Shown here piece by piece: positions 34,779 to 44,169 of a stretch of DNA of 64,000 nt (the first letter of the stretch is position 1; the number at the start of each line of letters is the position of its first letter). Under the pieces are notes generated by a model. That model was not told the origin of the DNA. It saw only the letters and a program-made list of their open reading frames with translations, and made no database searches. Position numbers and translations under genes: made by a program. The DNA is from Fibrisoma limi BUZ 3 (GTDB taxonomy: Bacteria; Bacteroidota; Bacteroidia; Cytophagales; Spirosomataceae), in assembly GCF_000296815.2 (NCBI RefSeq), contig NZ_CAIT01000005.1:124001-188000 (forward strand), given 5' to 3'.

Positions 34779-37700
34779 ATGAAAAAACTCATTCTTTTCT
34801 CGCTCATTGCGGCAGGCGGTTTGCTTACCCAATGCGCCCGCCAGTCGGGCAGTAATACGTCGGTCCGGTCAAATACTACGGCGGAGAATCAGGCCGCCGA
34901 CGATCGGCCGCGCCGGACTGAAATTCTGTTTCTGGGCGACAACGGCCACCACAAACCCATTGAGCGGGTACCGCAACTGATGGCTGCGCTGGGAAGCAAA
35001 GGCATCAATATCACGTACACGGATCGGCTCGAAGACCTGAACCCGGAGAACCTGAACAAGTACGACGGTCTGCTGATCTTCGCCAACTGGGACAGCATTC
35101 CGAAGCCGCAGGAAAAAGCCCTGCTCGACTACGTGTCGGCCGGCCACGGGCTGATTCCGGTTCACTGCGCGTCGTTTTGCTTCCGCAACTCTGCTGAGTA
35201 CGTCGATAAAGTGGTTGGTGGCCAGTTCTGGCGGCACCGGATGGATACGATCCAGACCCGGTTCACGCAGCCTGAGCATCCGGCCGTAATGGGGCTACAG
35301 TCGTTCAAAGCCTACGACGAAACGTACCTGCACAGTCATCTACAGGCCGACAACAACGTGCTGGCGGTTCGCGAGATTAAAGCCGATCAGGCCAAGGACA
35401 AGCCCAATGTTAAGGAAGAACCGTATACCTGGACCCGGACGTATGGCAAAGGTCGTGTGTTCTACACCGCCTACGGCCACGACGAACGGACCTGGAGCCA
35501 GCCGGGCTTTCAGCAGTTGCTGGAAAAAGGTATTCTCTGGGCGGTTGGCGATAAGGTGAAGAAGCTGCACGATGACCTTAAACCGCAGCCGTTTGCGTAT
35601 CACGAAGCCCAACTGCCGAACTACGAAAAGCGCCCTGGAGCGCAGTTGCAGCAGAAGCCGCTGTCGCCGGAGGAGTCGATGAAGCACATTCAGGTGCCGG
35701 TCGATTTCACGCTTGATCTGTTTGCTCAGGAGCCGAATGTGATGCACCCTATTGCTATGGCATGGGATGAACGTGGCCGGTTGTTTGTGCTGATCACCAA
35801 GGATTATCCGAACGAGCGTAAGCCGGGCGGTGGCTCTGACTACATCGTTATCTGCGAGGATACCGACAAAGACGGCAAGGCCGATAAGTTCACCAACTTT
35901 GCCGAGGGGCTGAGCATTCCGACCGGGATGGTGTTTGCCAACGGCGGGCTGATCGTATCGCAGGCCCCGCACATGCTGTTCCTGAAAGACACGAACGGCG
36001 ACGACAAGGCCGACGAGAAAAAGATTCTGTTCACTGGTTTCGGTACGTTCGATACGCACGCCGGGCCGAGCAATCTGCACTACGGCTTCGACAACTGGAT
36101 CTGGGGCAGCGTTGGGTACTCAGGTTTCAATGGCAAGGTGGGCGACGCCGACAGCCTGCGGTTTGGCCAGGGCTTCTTCCGCTTCAAACCCGACGGCTCG
36201 AAACTGGAATACGTCACCAATACGTCGAATAATACCTGGGGACTGGCCTTTAACGAAACCGGCGATGTGTTCGGCTCAACGGCCAACAACTCGCACGGCT
36301 GGTACATGGCTATTCCGAATCGGTATTTCAAAGGAGCGCCCAACGGTAGCCGGGGCACGGATACGCACAAGGACATGAAGCCGATTACGGAGAAGGTCCG
36401 GCAGGTCGACGTATTCGGGGGCTTCACGGCCGCTGCGGGCCATAACTTCTACACGGCGCGCTCGTTCCCGAAGAAATACTGGAACAAGATTGCGTTCGTA
36501 AGCGAACCGACTGGCCATATCGTGCACCAGAACATCATGGAGAAACACGGTACGGATTTCGAGGATATTGATGGCTTCAACCTCATGGCGGGTGCTGACG
36601 AGTGGTTCGCGCCGGTATTTGCCGAAGTTGGTCCCGACGGTGCGGTGTGGGTGGTCGACTGGTACAGCTTCATCATCCAACACAATCCAACCCCGAAGGG
36701 CTTCCAGAATGGGTCGGGTAACGCCTACGAAACCAATCTGCGCGACTTTACACACGGCCGCATCTACCGCGTGGGCTACAAGAATGCTCCGGCCTATACG
36801 CCCATGACGCTGAGCAATGATCGCCCGCAGGAGCTGGTAGCTGCTTTGAAAAATAAGAACATGTTCTGGCGGATGCACGCCCAGCGGATGCTGGTTGAGC
36901 GCGGTCAGAAAGATGTTGTTCCGCAACTGATCGAGTTGGTCAAAGACCAGTCGGTCGATGAGATCGGTATCAATCCGGCGGCTATCCACGCGCTGTGGAC
37001 GCTAAAAGGGCTCGATGCAGACATGACAGCCCTGGATGCCAACCTGGTCGCGTCGGCGCTCAAGCACCCGTGCCCCGGCGTTCGCAAAACCATGGTGCAG
37101 GTAATACCGCGTACTGAAGCCGGTGCTACCATGCTGCTTCAGGCCAACGCACTGAACGATAAAGAGCCGCTAGTGGTCCTGAATACGTTGCTGGCCATGT
37201 CGGAAATGCCGCTGTCGGCAAACGCAGAAACAGCCATCCTGGCCCGGCTTAACCAGGCTACGGAAAACGACGACCGCTGGCTACCCGATGCTTTCGCGTG
37301 TGTGATGACCAGCCACGGCGGTCGGTTGATGCAGGCCTACATGAAGCAGGTATCGACCGGAGCGGTTACCAAACCCGCCATGCACGACCACTCGTCGATG
37401 AGTCACGGCGCTGCATCCACCGCATCCGCTCCGACTGATATGGTAGCCAGTACGTCGACGGCACCGATGGTAAGCAAATCGCAGGGCAACCAGCCGGATC
37501 TGGTCATTACGAAGATCACGGCCGATCCGAAGTCGCCGTTCGTACGGGAAACATCCCGCATCGCGATTGAGGTCACAAACCAGGGCGGTGGCGCCGTACC
37601 GAAAGGAACGGTTACGCCCCTAAGCATCCGAATCGAAGGGCCGGGCCGCAAGATCGATATGGTCAGTCTGGTTCATAACGCGGGCATTGCGCCGGGCGAG

Positions 37701-38573
37701 ACGGTGACCATCACGAAAAATACGAACGGTCCGTGGACAGGTGACATCACGTTCCAAGCCGAACAGGCCGGTGATTTCAACGTTACTGTTACGGTCGACA
37801 AGGACAACCAGATTGCCGAGGGGAACGAAGCTAACAACACGATGCGGCAGAAGCTCGTGTATCGGCAGCCACAGAAACTGGCTACGTTTGCGCTGGAGCG
37901 GGCCGCCCGCAGTTACGCAGCAGCCGCTCCTGCCGATTCGGTGGTTGCCATGCTTCGTCAGGCACAGAAGCTGAATCCGGATGACGGCCAGGCGCTCATC
38001 AAAGGACTGTCGGAAGGCTGGAATCCGCGTCGTAAGGGAACCGTTTCCGACGAATCCAAAACGTTTTTGGTTAGTCTGAACAATGCCTTGCCCGAAGATG
38101 GCCGTAACCGCTTGAACCGGCTGATGCAGGCATGGGGGCTACGTTCTGCCGACGATGATATTGACCCGAACGCCGAAGTGATCCGGATCAAGTCGGTACG
38201 GGAAGCCATGAAGTTCGACAAGAAAGAATTTACGGTAACAGCGGGCAAAACGATCGTCGTTGTGTTTGAAAATCCGGACGCGATGCAGCACAACATCGTG
38301 ATCGGCAAGCCTAAGTCACTGGAGGTAATCGGAGCCGCGGCCGACAAACTGATTACCGCTAAGGACGGGGCTGAAAAAAGCTACGTCCCGTCGATTCCGC
38401 AGGTGATTGCCGCATCGCCGTTGGTGAATCCTGACCAGACGTACCGGCTTACGTTCAAAGCGCCGGATCAGGTTGGTGACTATCCGTTCGTCTGTACCTT
38501 CCCTGGCCACTGGCGGCTGATGAACGGGGTGATGCGGGTGATGAAAGCAGGACAAGCGATCAACGCGAAGTAA
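34779..38573 (+). CDS. Large lipoprotein: ThuA, beta-propeller, HEAT-like, CARDB and type-1 copper domains
   Basis: A 1264-residue lipoprotein (signal ending LLTQC, Cys19; Gln before Cys is unusual). ThuA-like domain about 47-255 (EILFLGDNGHHKP, LIPVHCASFCFRNS). PVC-type dehydrogenase propeller about 307-670 (IAMAWDERGRLFVL, SIPTGMVFANGGLIVS, VVDWYSF). Helical HEAT-like repeats about 677-864. A His/Met-rich linker MHDHSSMSHG at 868-877. CARDB domain about 904-1030 (NQIAEGNEANNTMRQK). Cupredoxin about 1130-1264 with copper ligands His1171, Cys1239, His1244 and Met1248. No CxxCH heme site is present, so electrons would leave through copper. The start at 34779 follows a hairpin repeat; upstream codons lack a signal. 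Confidence 0.88.
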   Translation: MKKLILFSLIAAGGLLTQCARQSGSNTSVRSNTTAENQAADDRPRRTEILFLGDNGHHKPIERVPQLMAALGSKGINITYTDRLEDLNPENLNKYDGLLIFANWDSIPKPQEKALLDYVSAGHGLIPVHCASFCFRNSAEYVDKVVGGQFWRHRMDTIQTRFTQPEHPAVMGLQSFKAYDETYLHSHLQADNNVLAVREIKADQAKDKPNVKEEPYTWTRTYGKGRVFYTAYGHDERTWSQPGFQQLLEKGILWAVGDKVKKLHDDLKPQPFAYHEAQLPNYEKRPGAQLQQKPLSPEESMKHIQVPVDFTLDLFAQEPNVMHPIAMAWDERGRLFVLITKDYPNERKPGGGSDYIVICEDTDKDGKADKFTNFAEGLSIPTGMVFANGGLIVSQAPHMLFLKDTNGDDKADEKKILFTGFGTFDTHAGPSNLHYGFDNWIWGSVGYSGFNGKVGDADSLRFGQGFFRFKPDGSKLEYVTNTSNNTWGLAFNETGDVFGSTANNSHGWYMAIPNRYFKGAPNGSRGTDTHKDMKPITEKVRQVDVFGGFTAAAGHNFYTARSFPKKYWNKIAFVSEPTGHIVHQNIMEKHGTDFEDIDGFNLMAGADEWFAPVFAEVGPDGAVWVVDWYSFIIQHNPTPKGFQNGSGNAYETNLRDFTHGRIYRVGYKNAPAYTPMTLSNDRPQELVAALKNKNMFWRMHAQRMLVERGQKDVVPQLIELVKDQSVDEIGINPAAIHALWTLKGLDADMTALDANLVASALKHPCPGVRKTMVQVIPRTEAGATMLLQANALNDKEPLVVLNTLLAMSEMPLSANAETAILARLNQATENDDRWLPDAFACVMTSHGGRLMQAYMKQVSTGAVTKPAMHDHSSMSHGAASTASAPTDMVASTSTAPMVSKSQGNQPDLVITKITADPKSPFVRETSRIAIEVTNQGGGAVPKGTVTPLSIRIEGPGRKIDMVSLVHNAGIAPGETVTITKNTNGPWTGDITFQAEQAGDFNVTVTVDKDNQIAEGNEANNTMRQKLVYRQPQKLATFALERAARSYAAAAPADSVVAMLRQAQKLNPDDGQALIKGLSEGWNPRRKGTVSDESKTFLVSLNNALPEDGRNRLNRLMQAWGLRSADDDIDPNAEVIRIKSVREAMKFDKKEFTVTAGKTIVVVFENPDAMQHNIVIGKPKSLEVIGAAADKLITAKDGAEKSYVPSIPQVIAASPLVNPDQTYRLTFKAPDQVGDYPFVCTFPGHWRLMNGVMRVMKAGQAINAK

Positions 38574-38590
38574 ACCGGCTGAGATTTCGT

Positions 38591-38627
38591 AAGGCGCTGG
38601 CAATGCAAATTGACCAGCGCCTTTTCT
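38591..38627 (+). terminator. Terminator after the ThuA-cupredoxin gene
   Basis: AAGGCGCTGG at 38591-38600 pairs perfectly with 38614-38623 across a 13-base loop, then TTTTCTTG. It ends just before the convergent histidine kinase gene. Confidence 0.85.
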
Positions 38628-38629
38628 TG

Positions 38630-39568
38630 TCAGGCACGCTGCCGGGAAGCAGACGTAGGGGACGAGGTTGTTACCGGGGCTAGTAACGAAGCAGTGGGAA
38701 CCTGAATCATAAATTCACTGCCTTCGCCTACCGTGCTTCGTACATTGATCTTCCACTGGTGCGACTGAACGATGCGCTGAACGTAGCTCAGGCCAAGTCC
38801 AAAGCCTTTTACACTCGGCTGGTTATCATTATGGACCCGAAAAAACGGATGAAAGATACGCATCTGCAAATGCGCCGGAATGCCCACACCCCGGTCGCTG
38901 ATCGCGATCAGTAATCCATCGGGGTTAATCTCCGTGTGTATGGTGATTTCCGGCTGGCCGGTGCTGTATTTGACCGCATTATCCAGTAGGTTGTGCAATA
39001 CGTTGGTCAGGTGGAGCCGATCGGCCAGCAGCCGCATTTCGGGCGCCATCAGACACAAGCGTACGTAGTCTTCGTACCGCTCCGATACCGACCGCAGCAG
39101 CAAATGGATGGAAATCGGCTCCGGATTCAGAATTAACGTATTGCGATCGGCCCGGGCCAGGGTGAGCATGGTTTCGACCTGGTGCTGCAGTCGCTCGGTC
39201 TCTTCGCGGATGATCCGCATGTATTTCTCCGTGCGCTCGGGCTGGTTTCGGGCAATGGGTGAATCCAGAATGTCGGACGCCATCCGGATGGCGGCAATCG
39301 GGGTTTGAAATTCATGCACGATGGCGTGCAATACTTCCGTCTGCACGGCCGAGCGCTGTCTCCACCGCAGCAGACACCAGAGCGCGTAGGCCAGTAACAC
39401 CTGCGAAACGACTGCAAGCAGAAACACCGCCACCCACCTTGACGAACCGATCAGGCGTGGACTTGTCGGTACGGACGAAGGCCAATTAAGATACAGTAGC
39501 CCCGCCGTGAGTGCTGACAATAGTAAAGCAAAAGTTAGTAAAGATATTATAGTAGAGCGTTGAACCAT
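38630..39568 (-). CDS. Membrane sensor histidine kinase without a partner regulator nearby
   Basis: A 312-residue kinase with two membrane segments (about 7-28 and 44-68) around a very short loop of about 15 residues. The H box is HAIVHEFQTPIAAIRM with phospho-acceptor His85, the N box HNLLDNAVKYS, G1 ISDRGVGIP and G2 GFGLGLSYV. It autophosphorylates on His85 and should pass phosphate to a response regulator, but none is adjacent. The tiny loop suggests sensing in the membrane. It converges on the ThuA gene. Confidence 0.93.
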   Translation of the reverse strand: MVQRSTIISLLTFALLLSALTAGLLYLNWPSSVPTSPRLIGSSRWVAVFLLAVVSQVLLAYALWCLLRWRQRSAVQTEVLHAIVHEFQTPIAAIRMASDILDSPIARNQPERTEKYMRIIREETERLQHQVETMLTLARADRNTLILNPEPISIHLLLRSVSERYEDYVRLCLMAPEMRLLADRLHLTNVLHNLLDNAVKYSTGQPEITIHTEINPDGLLIAISDRGVGIPAHLQMRIFHPFFRVHNDNQPSVKGFGLGLSYVQRIVQSHQWKINVRSTVGEGSEFMIQVPTASLLAPVTTSSPTSASRQRA

Positions 39569-39696
39569 AGAATCGGCAACTAAGGATGCTAAATGTACTC
39601 AAACCCGCTAGAGAATACTGAGTCTATTAACGATTAGTACAAGTTCGGTTACGTAAATGTCCATATAAAATGATCATAAAAGCAAGAGCCTGAGAG

Positions 39697-39723
39697 AAAA
39701 AAAGCCCGCCAGGGGGCGGGCTT
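39697..39723 (-). terminator. Intrinsic terminator of the Lys-rich protein gene
   Basis: AAGCCCGCC at 39702-39710 pairs with 39715-39723 (9 bp, 4-base loop). Read on the minus strand it is followed by seven T, 28 bases after the stop at 39751. Confidence 0.9.
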
Positions 39724-39750
39724 CATAACCAGTAAGTGGTTATTTTTTTG

Positions 39751-40275
39751 TTAAGCGTTATCAGTCGACGACGGTTCGGTTGCGTTGGCGGGTGCCTGTG
39801 TAGTCGTGTCGACGGTAACTGGCGTCGATACCGACGGCTTGCGGTTGGCGGGTGCAGGCTTGGGGGCCGGGGTGGTGCTGCGGTTCCGAGCCGGAGCTGG
39901 ACGCGGTTCCGGTTTGGTTGGCTTAGGGGTTTCGGTCGACTGGCCGTTCGTCTGGGCAACGGGTGTCACGTCTTCCTTCGCTTTTTTGTTGGCCGATCGC
40001 TGGGCGTTCTTGTCGGCTTTTTCAGCGTTTTTCTTGGCCTTCTTCTGATCCTTTTTGGCCTTTACGTCCGCCTTTTTAGCCGGGTCTTTTGCCTTTTTCT
40101 TCTCGTCTTTGGAGAGCAATTTCGTCAATTTCTTAGCCAACTTTTCGGCTGATTTTTCAATTGACTTCTTGATCTTTTTGCTGGACTCACCAGCTTCACT
40201 GAGTTTAGATTCGATTGAGTGAATGATGTCGGAAGCCAGCGCCTGTTGTTTCGTTTTTGTTTCTTTGTTTGCCAT
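39751..40275 (-). CDS. Lysine/alanine-rich histone H1-like basic protein
   Basis: A 174-residue protein. Residues 1-45 hold helix-prone sequence (ALASDIIHSIESKLSEAGE), 45-110 are a highly basic Lys/Ala run with KKA and AKK repeats, and 110-174 a Pro/Thr/Ala tail. No signal or membrane segment is seen. It resembles histone H1-like proteins of bacteria (Hc1/AlgP kind), which bind DNA and compact the nucleoid, but low complexity makes kinship uncertain. It is a single gene with its own terminator. Confidence 0.7.
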   Translation of the reverse strand: MANKETKTKQQALASDIIHSIESKLSEAGESSKKIKKSIEKSAEKLAKKLTKLLSKDEKKKAKDPAKKADVKAKKDQKKAKKNAEKADKNAQRSANKKAKEDVTPVAQTNGQSTETPKPTKPEPRPAPARNRSTTPAPKPAPANRKPSVSTPVTVDTTTQAPANATEPSSTDNA

Positions 40276-40337
40276 GATTTAAAATGGAAAAATTTGCAAA
40301 TGACTACGCTTTATTCCGGATATTCAAAAATTCTATG

Positions 40338-40874
40338 TTAAGTTTTTGTTACATTTTGGATAAAATTCCAGCAGACAATTCCAGCGCTGACAGCTACGTT
40401 GAGGGAGTGCTTGGTGCCGAATTGAGGGATTTCCAGCACAATGTCGGCGGTATTAATAACGGCATCGCTGACTCCCGTTACCTCATTGCCTAACACGAAT
40501 GCGTACTTTTTGTTGACGGCCGGCTCAAAATTCAGTAGCGAAGTACTACCCTCCGCCTGTTCAATTGCGGCAATTACCCAACCCTCCGATTGCAGTTGTT
40601 TCGTCAGGGAAGAGACATCGGGCGCGTAGGTCCAGGCGACTGATTCCGTAGCGCCCAGCGCCGTTTTGGTAATGTCGCGGTGGGGAGGGACACCGGTGAT
40701 ACCGCACAGGTATATCATCTCGGCCCGAAAGGCATCAGCCGTCCGGAAAACGGAACCTACGTTGTTAAGACTACGTATATCGTCCAGAATCAGGCAGAAA
40801 GGGAATTTAGTGGCTTGCTTGAAGGCATCAACCGACAAGCGGTTTAATTCATCGACGCTTACTTTTCGGGGCAT
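40338..40874 (-). CDS. TrmH/SpoU family RNA 2'-O-methyltransferase
   Basis: A 178-residue SPOUT-fold enzyme. Motif 1 is LDDIRSLNNVGSVFRTADAF, motif 2 FVLGNEVTGVSDAV and motif 3 IPQFGTKHSLNVAVSAGIV, the knotted AdoMet site. It lacks an N-terminal substrate-binding domain, so it is of the compact type that methylates ribose in tRNA. The start at 40874 is chosen because the eleven residues before it are not family-like and lie near the promoter box. It is monocistronic. Confidence 0.92.
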   Translation of the reverse strand: MPRKVSVDELNRLSVDAFKQATKFPFCLILDDIRSLNNVGSVFRTADAFRAEMIYLCGITGVPPHRDITKTALGATESVAWTYAPDVSSLTKQLQSEGWVIAAIEQAEGSTSLLNFEPAVNKKYAFVLGNEVTGVSDAVINTADIVLEIPQFGTKHSLNVAVSAGIVCWNFIQNVTKT

Positions 40875-40896
40875 GTTGTGTAAAACTGATAAGGAG

Positions 40897-40904
40897 CAAA
40901 AATA
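40897..40904 (-). promoter_or_regulatory. -7 promoter box of the SpoU methyltransferase gene
   Basis: Read on the minus strand this is TATTTTTG, matching TAnnTTTG, 22 bases before the chosen start at 40874. A TTA lies about 19 bases upstream where TTG is expected. Confidence 0.5.
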
Positions 40905-41038
40905 CAAGGCTCCTGCCAGTTGATAACCCTAAAAAACATATCCACTAAAATCGGTAGATGTGATGCAACGTTTTCTTATGGATTTATCTCTATGCATTCG
41001 TATACACCATCTCCTTTGGCCTAAACAATATCCATCGC

Positions 41039-44000
41039 ATGCGCCTGCTGCTGTTAGCTCTGCTGGGTTTAGTATTGGTACGTGAAGCAGCGGGGCAATC
41101 CCCATCTACTGCTAAGCAGGGACCAGGTTCTATTGTCGGAACGGTAATGGACTCCCTGACCCGCCAGCCGTTGTCCGAAGCCTCGGTGTCGGTATTGGCC
41201 GCCCGGGACTCAGCCCTTGTTTCCTTTGCCATTACCGATGCCGCGGGGAAGTTCGCGTTCCGCAACCTGGCCGAAGGGCGCTACCGGGTCGTGGTTACGT
41301 TTGTAGGGTACCGTAGCCGTCTGAAACGGGCCGTGATTACAACCGCCAGCCCGAGTGTCGATGTCGGTACGTTTGACCTGGTGCCACAGTCGCAGACGCT
41401 CGGGGAAGTATCCGTGCAGGGCGAACGCGCCCCTGTAGCTGTCAAGGGCGATACGGTTGAATTCAACGCCGGATCGTTCAAAACTCAGCCGAATGCGCCG
41501 GTTGAGGATCTGCTCAAAAAACTGCCCGGCGTGGAGGTAGACGGCGACGGTGCCGTCAAAGCCAAGGGTAAAGATGTCAAAAAGATACTGGTGGATGGGA
41601 AACCGTTCTTCGGCGATGATCCCAAGATGGCAACCCGAAATCTGCCCGCTGAGATTATCGATAAGGTTCAGGTGTACGACCAGCGCTCCGAGCAGTCGCA
41701 GTTTTCGGGCGTTGACGATGGCGAACGTGAGGTAACAATCAACATCACGACCCGGCGCGACCGTCGTAAGGGAACGTTTGGGCAGCAGGCTGTGGGTATC
41801 GGGCCGCGTCCCGGTGATGGCCTGCCGGGCGATGATCCGCGGTACTTTGCCCGCCTGAATCTGAACCGGTTTAATAATGGCCGGCAGTTTTCGGTAATGG
41901 GCATGGCCAACAATATTAACCAGCAGGGTTTTTCAGCCCAGGACCTGGGCTTAGGGGGCGGAGTTGGTTCCGGGCCGGGGGCCTTGTCGGCCCGGACGGG
42001 GGGCGGGGGCGCAATTGGTCGGGGTGGGGGCGGATCGCTTGGCTTTGGCGGTAACAACAACGCCATTACCCGGTCGCTGGCCGGTGGATTGAACTACCGG
42101 GATGCATGGGGGAAAAAGATCGAGGTGGCCGGGAGTTATTTCTTAACCAACACCAATACGTTTACCGACCAGCGCAGCCGACGGGAGAACGTATTACCGA
42201 GCGAAACATCGCCTAATTCGTCTACAACCGGAACCAGCCGGGTCGATTCGGCTTTTGTGACAAACCGGCAGAACGGATCGGAAATCAGTAACACGAACCA
42301 CCGGTTTAACCTGCGCTTTGAATACAAAATCGACTCCCTGACTACGTTACGGATTTTGCCCAACTTCTCGTGGCTGAATTCAAGCTACGAAAGCCAGAGC
42401 GATGCCCGGACGGTGGATGCCACGGGTGCTCTGGTAAACACGAGCAATACCAATTATTCATCGACCGGCAGCGGGTTGAACGGTAGCAACAACGTCCTGT
42501 TGCTGCATCGGTTCCGCAAGCGGGGCCGCACCGTATCGCTGAACTGGAACATGAATGTGAGCAACCAGAGCAACGAAGGATTTAACCGGTCAGTCAATTC
42601 GTTTGCGACGCCAAACACGCCCCTGCCGGGCACGGAAGGTCCGGGCAGCACGACCTCCGCATCCGGGTTGTTTTCGCGGGAGATTAACCAGCGCAACGAG
42701 CAGCAGACACGCTCGATGACCAACGGCGTAAATCTGACCTATACGGAGCCGCTGTCGTTGAAACAGACGCTGGAACTGCATTACGCGCTGTCGAACAACC
42801 GGAATACTTCCAACCGCACCGTAGCCGACTACAACGAAGCGACTGGTCAATACGACCAGCCGAACGCGCTGCTGAGTAACCGCTTTATCAATACGTTCAT
42901 GACCAACCGGGCGGGGGTGACATGGCAGACCCGGCAGACAAAATTCTTCTACGCGCTGGGGGTAGATGTGCAGCAGGCCGGTTTGAGTTCCGATAACCAG
43001 ACGCGCGATACGAGCTTTACGCGGACGTTCACGAACGTACTGCCGAATGCTTTGTTCACGTACACGTTCGACAAGAACCGGAGCCTGAACATCAATTACC
43101 GGACGCGCATCAACGCGCCGAGCGTGAACCAACTGCAACCGGTACCCGACAACACCAATCCGCTGAACATCCGGCTGGGGAACGCCAACCTGCAACCGGA
43201 ATACAGCCATAACGTTTCACTGAACTACAATCGGTTCCAACCCGCTACGTTCCGGAGCATGTTTGTGTCGCTGAACGCCAGCCGGACGGACAACAAGATT
43301 GTTAATGCCACGACGTTTACCCGAGCCGGCGCGCAAACGACCCAGCCTATCAATACCGATGGTTATTACAGTCTGAACGGCTTCTTATCCTTCGGGCGGC
43401 CGTTGATGCTGAAGGAGCAGCGCGTGAACCTGAATCTGGGTACAAACCTGAACTACAACCAGGGGCTAAGCTTTATCAACGGGCAGCAGAACCGGTCGCA
43501 AAACTGGTCGGTGGGGCAGCGAATCGGACTGAACACCAACATCAGCGAAAAACTGGACGTGAACCTGTCGGGGTCGATCAATTTCCAGACGGCGCGGTAT
43601 TCCATTCAGACGCAGCAGAACCGGAGCGCCGGACCGACCACCTTTCTCAACCAGACCGCTACGCTCGATCTGTTCTATCAGTTGCCCCTGCGCTTTACGT
43701 TTAACTCGAACGTAACGTACAATAACTACGGCGGCCGGACGGGGAACTTCAACCAGTCGTTTGTGCTGTGGAATGCGACTCTATCGCGACAGTTTTTCAA
43801 GCAGAAGCAGGGGGAACTGCGGCTACAGGTGTTCGACCTGCTGAACCAGAACCGAAGCATTGTCCGGAACGTGACCGAAACCTACGTCGAAGAGATACAG
43901 AGCCGGGTACTGAACCGGTACTTCACCGTCAGTTTCGTGTACACCTTACGGCGGTTCGGTGGGGGCGGTCAGCCAAACCAGTCGCAGGACGGCCAGGAGC

Positions 44001-44092
44001 GGCAGTTTCGCCGGATGAACCGGGAGTTTTCGCCCAATGGCCCTGGTAACAGGCCGGGTGGGGGCGAGCGTGGCGGCCGACGTCCATTCTAA
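41039..44092 (+). CDS. Outer-membrane beta-barrel protein with N-terminal carboxypeptidase-like domain
   Basis: A 1017-residue protein with a signal peptide ending near EAAGQ. Residues about 30-115 form a carboxypeptidase-regulatory-like domain (GTVMDSLTRQPLSEASV), about 125-235 a TonB-receptor-like plug (PVEDLLKKLPGVEVDGDG, KKILVDGKPFFGDDP), and the rest a barrel of the outer-membrane beta-barrel family 3 kind, with a Gly-rich insert near 300-345. The end (GGGERGGRRPF) is Gly/Arg-rich and lies past the last barrel strands. There is no SusD gene beside it, so it is probably not a glycan importer of the Sus type. It may carry a metal complex or peptide; substrate unknown. Confidence 0.88.
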   Translation: MRLLLLALLGLVLVREAAGQSPSTAKQGPGSIVGTVMDSLTRQPLSEASVSVLAARDSALVSFAITDAAGKFAFRNLAEGRYRVVVTFVGYRSRLKRAVITTASPSVDVGTFDLVPQSQTLGEVSVQGERAPVAVKGDTVEFNAGSFKTQPNAPVEDLLKKLPGVEVDGDGAVKAKGKDVKKILVDGKPFFGDDPKMATRNLPAEIIDKVQVYDQRSEQSQFSGVDDGEREVTINITTRRDRRKGTFGQQAVGIGPRPGDGLPGDDPRYFARLNLNRFNNGRQFSVMGMANNINQQGFSAQDLGLGGGVGSGPGALSARTGGGGAIGRGGGGSLGFGGNNNAITRSLAGGLNYRDAWGKKIEVAGSYFLTNTNTFTDQRSRRENVLPSETSPNSSTTGTSRVDSAFVTNRQNGSEISNTNHRFNLRFEYKIDSLTTLRILPNFSWLNSSYESQSDARTVDATGALVNTSNTNYSSTGSGLNGSNNVLLLHRFRKRGRTVSLNWNMNVSNQSNEGFNRSVNSFATPNTPLPGTEGPGSTTSASGLFSREINQRNEQQTRSMTNGVNLTYTEPLSLKQTLELHYALSNNRNTSNRTVADYNEATGQYDQPNALLSNRFINTFMTNRAGVTWQTRQTKFFYALGVDVQQAGLSSDNQTRDTSFTRTFTNVLPNALFTYTFDKNRSLNINYRTRINAPSVNQLQPVPDNTNPLNIRLGNANLQPEYSHNVSLNYNRFQPATFRSMFVSLNASRTDNKIVNATTFTRAGAQTTQPINTDGYYSLNGFLSFGRPLMLKEQRVNLNLGTNLNYNQGLSFINGQQNRSQNWSVGQRIGLNTNISEKLDVNLSGSINFQTARYSIQTQQNRSAGPTTFLNQTATLDLFYQLPLRFTFNSNVTYNNYGGRTGNFNQSFVLWNATLSRQFFKQKQGELRLQVFDLLNQNRSIVRNVTETYVEEIQSRVLNRYFTVSFVYTLRRFGGGGQPNQSQDGQERQFRRMNREFSPNGPGNRPGGGERGGRRPF

Positions 44093-44169
44093 ACGGTGTT
44101 GTTGACCTGTAGGCCGGTTATTGAGTAGGTATGGGGCGGTCTGGTCTTGTAACAGAAACTACGTCTGTC

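Noticed and set aside
40284-40493. Small plus-strand frame (69 codons) overlapping the SpoU gene end
   Set aside because: Most of it is antisense to the motif-3 region of the methyltransferase; no ribosome site or conserved feature seen.
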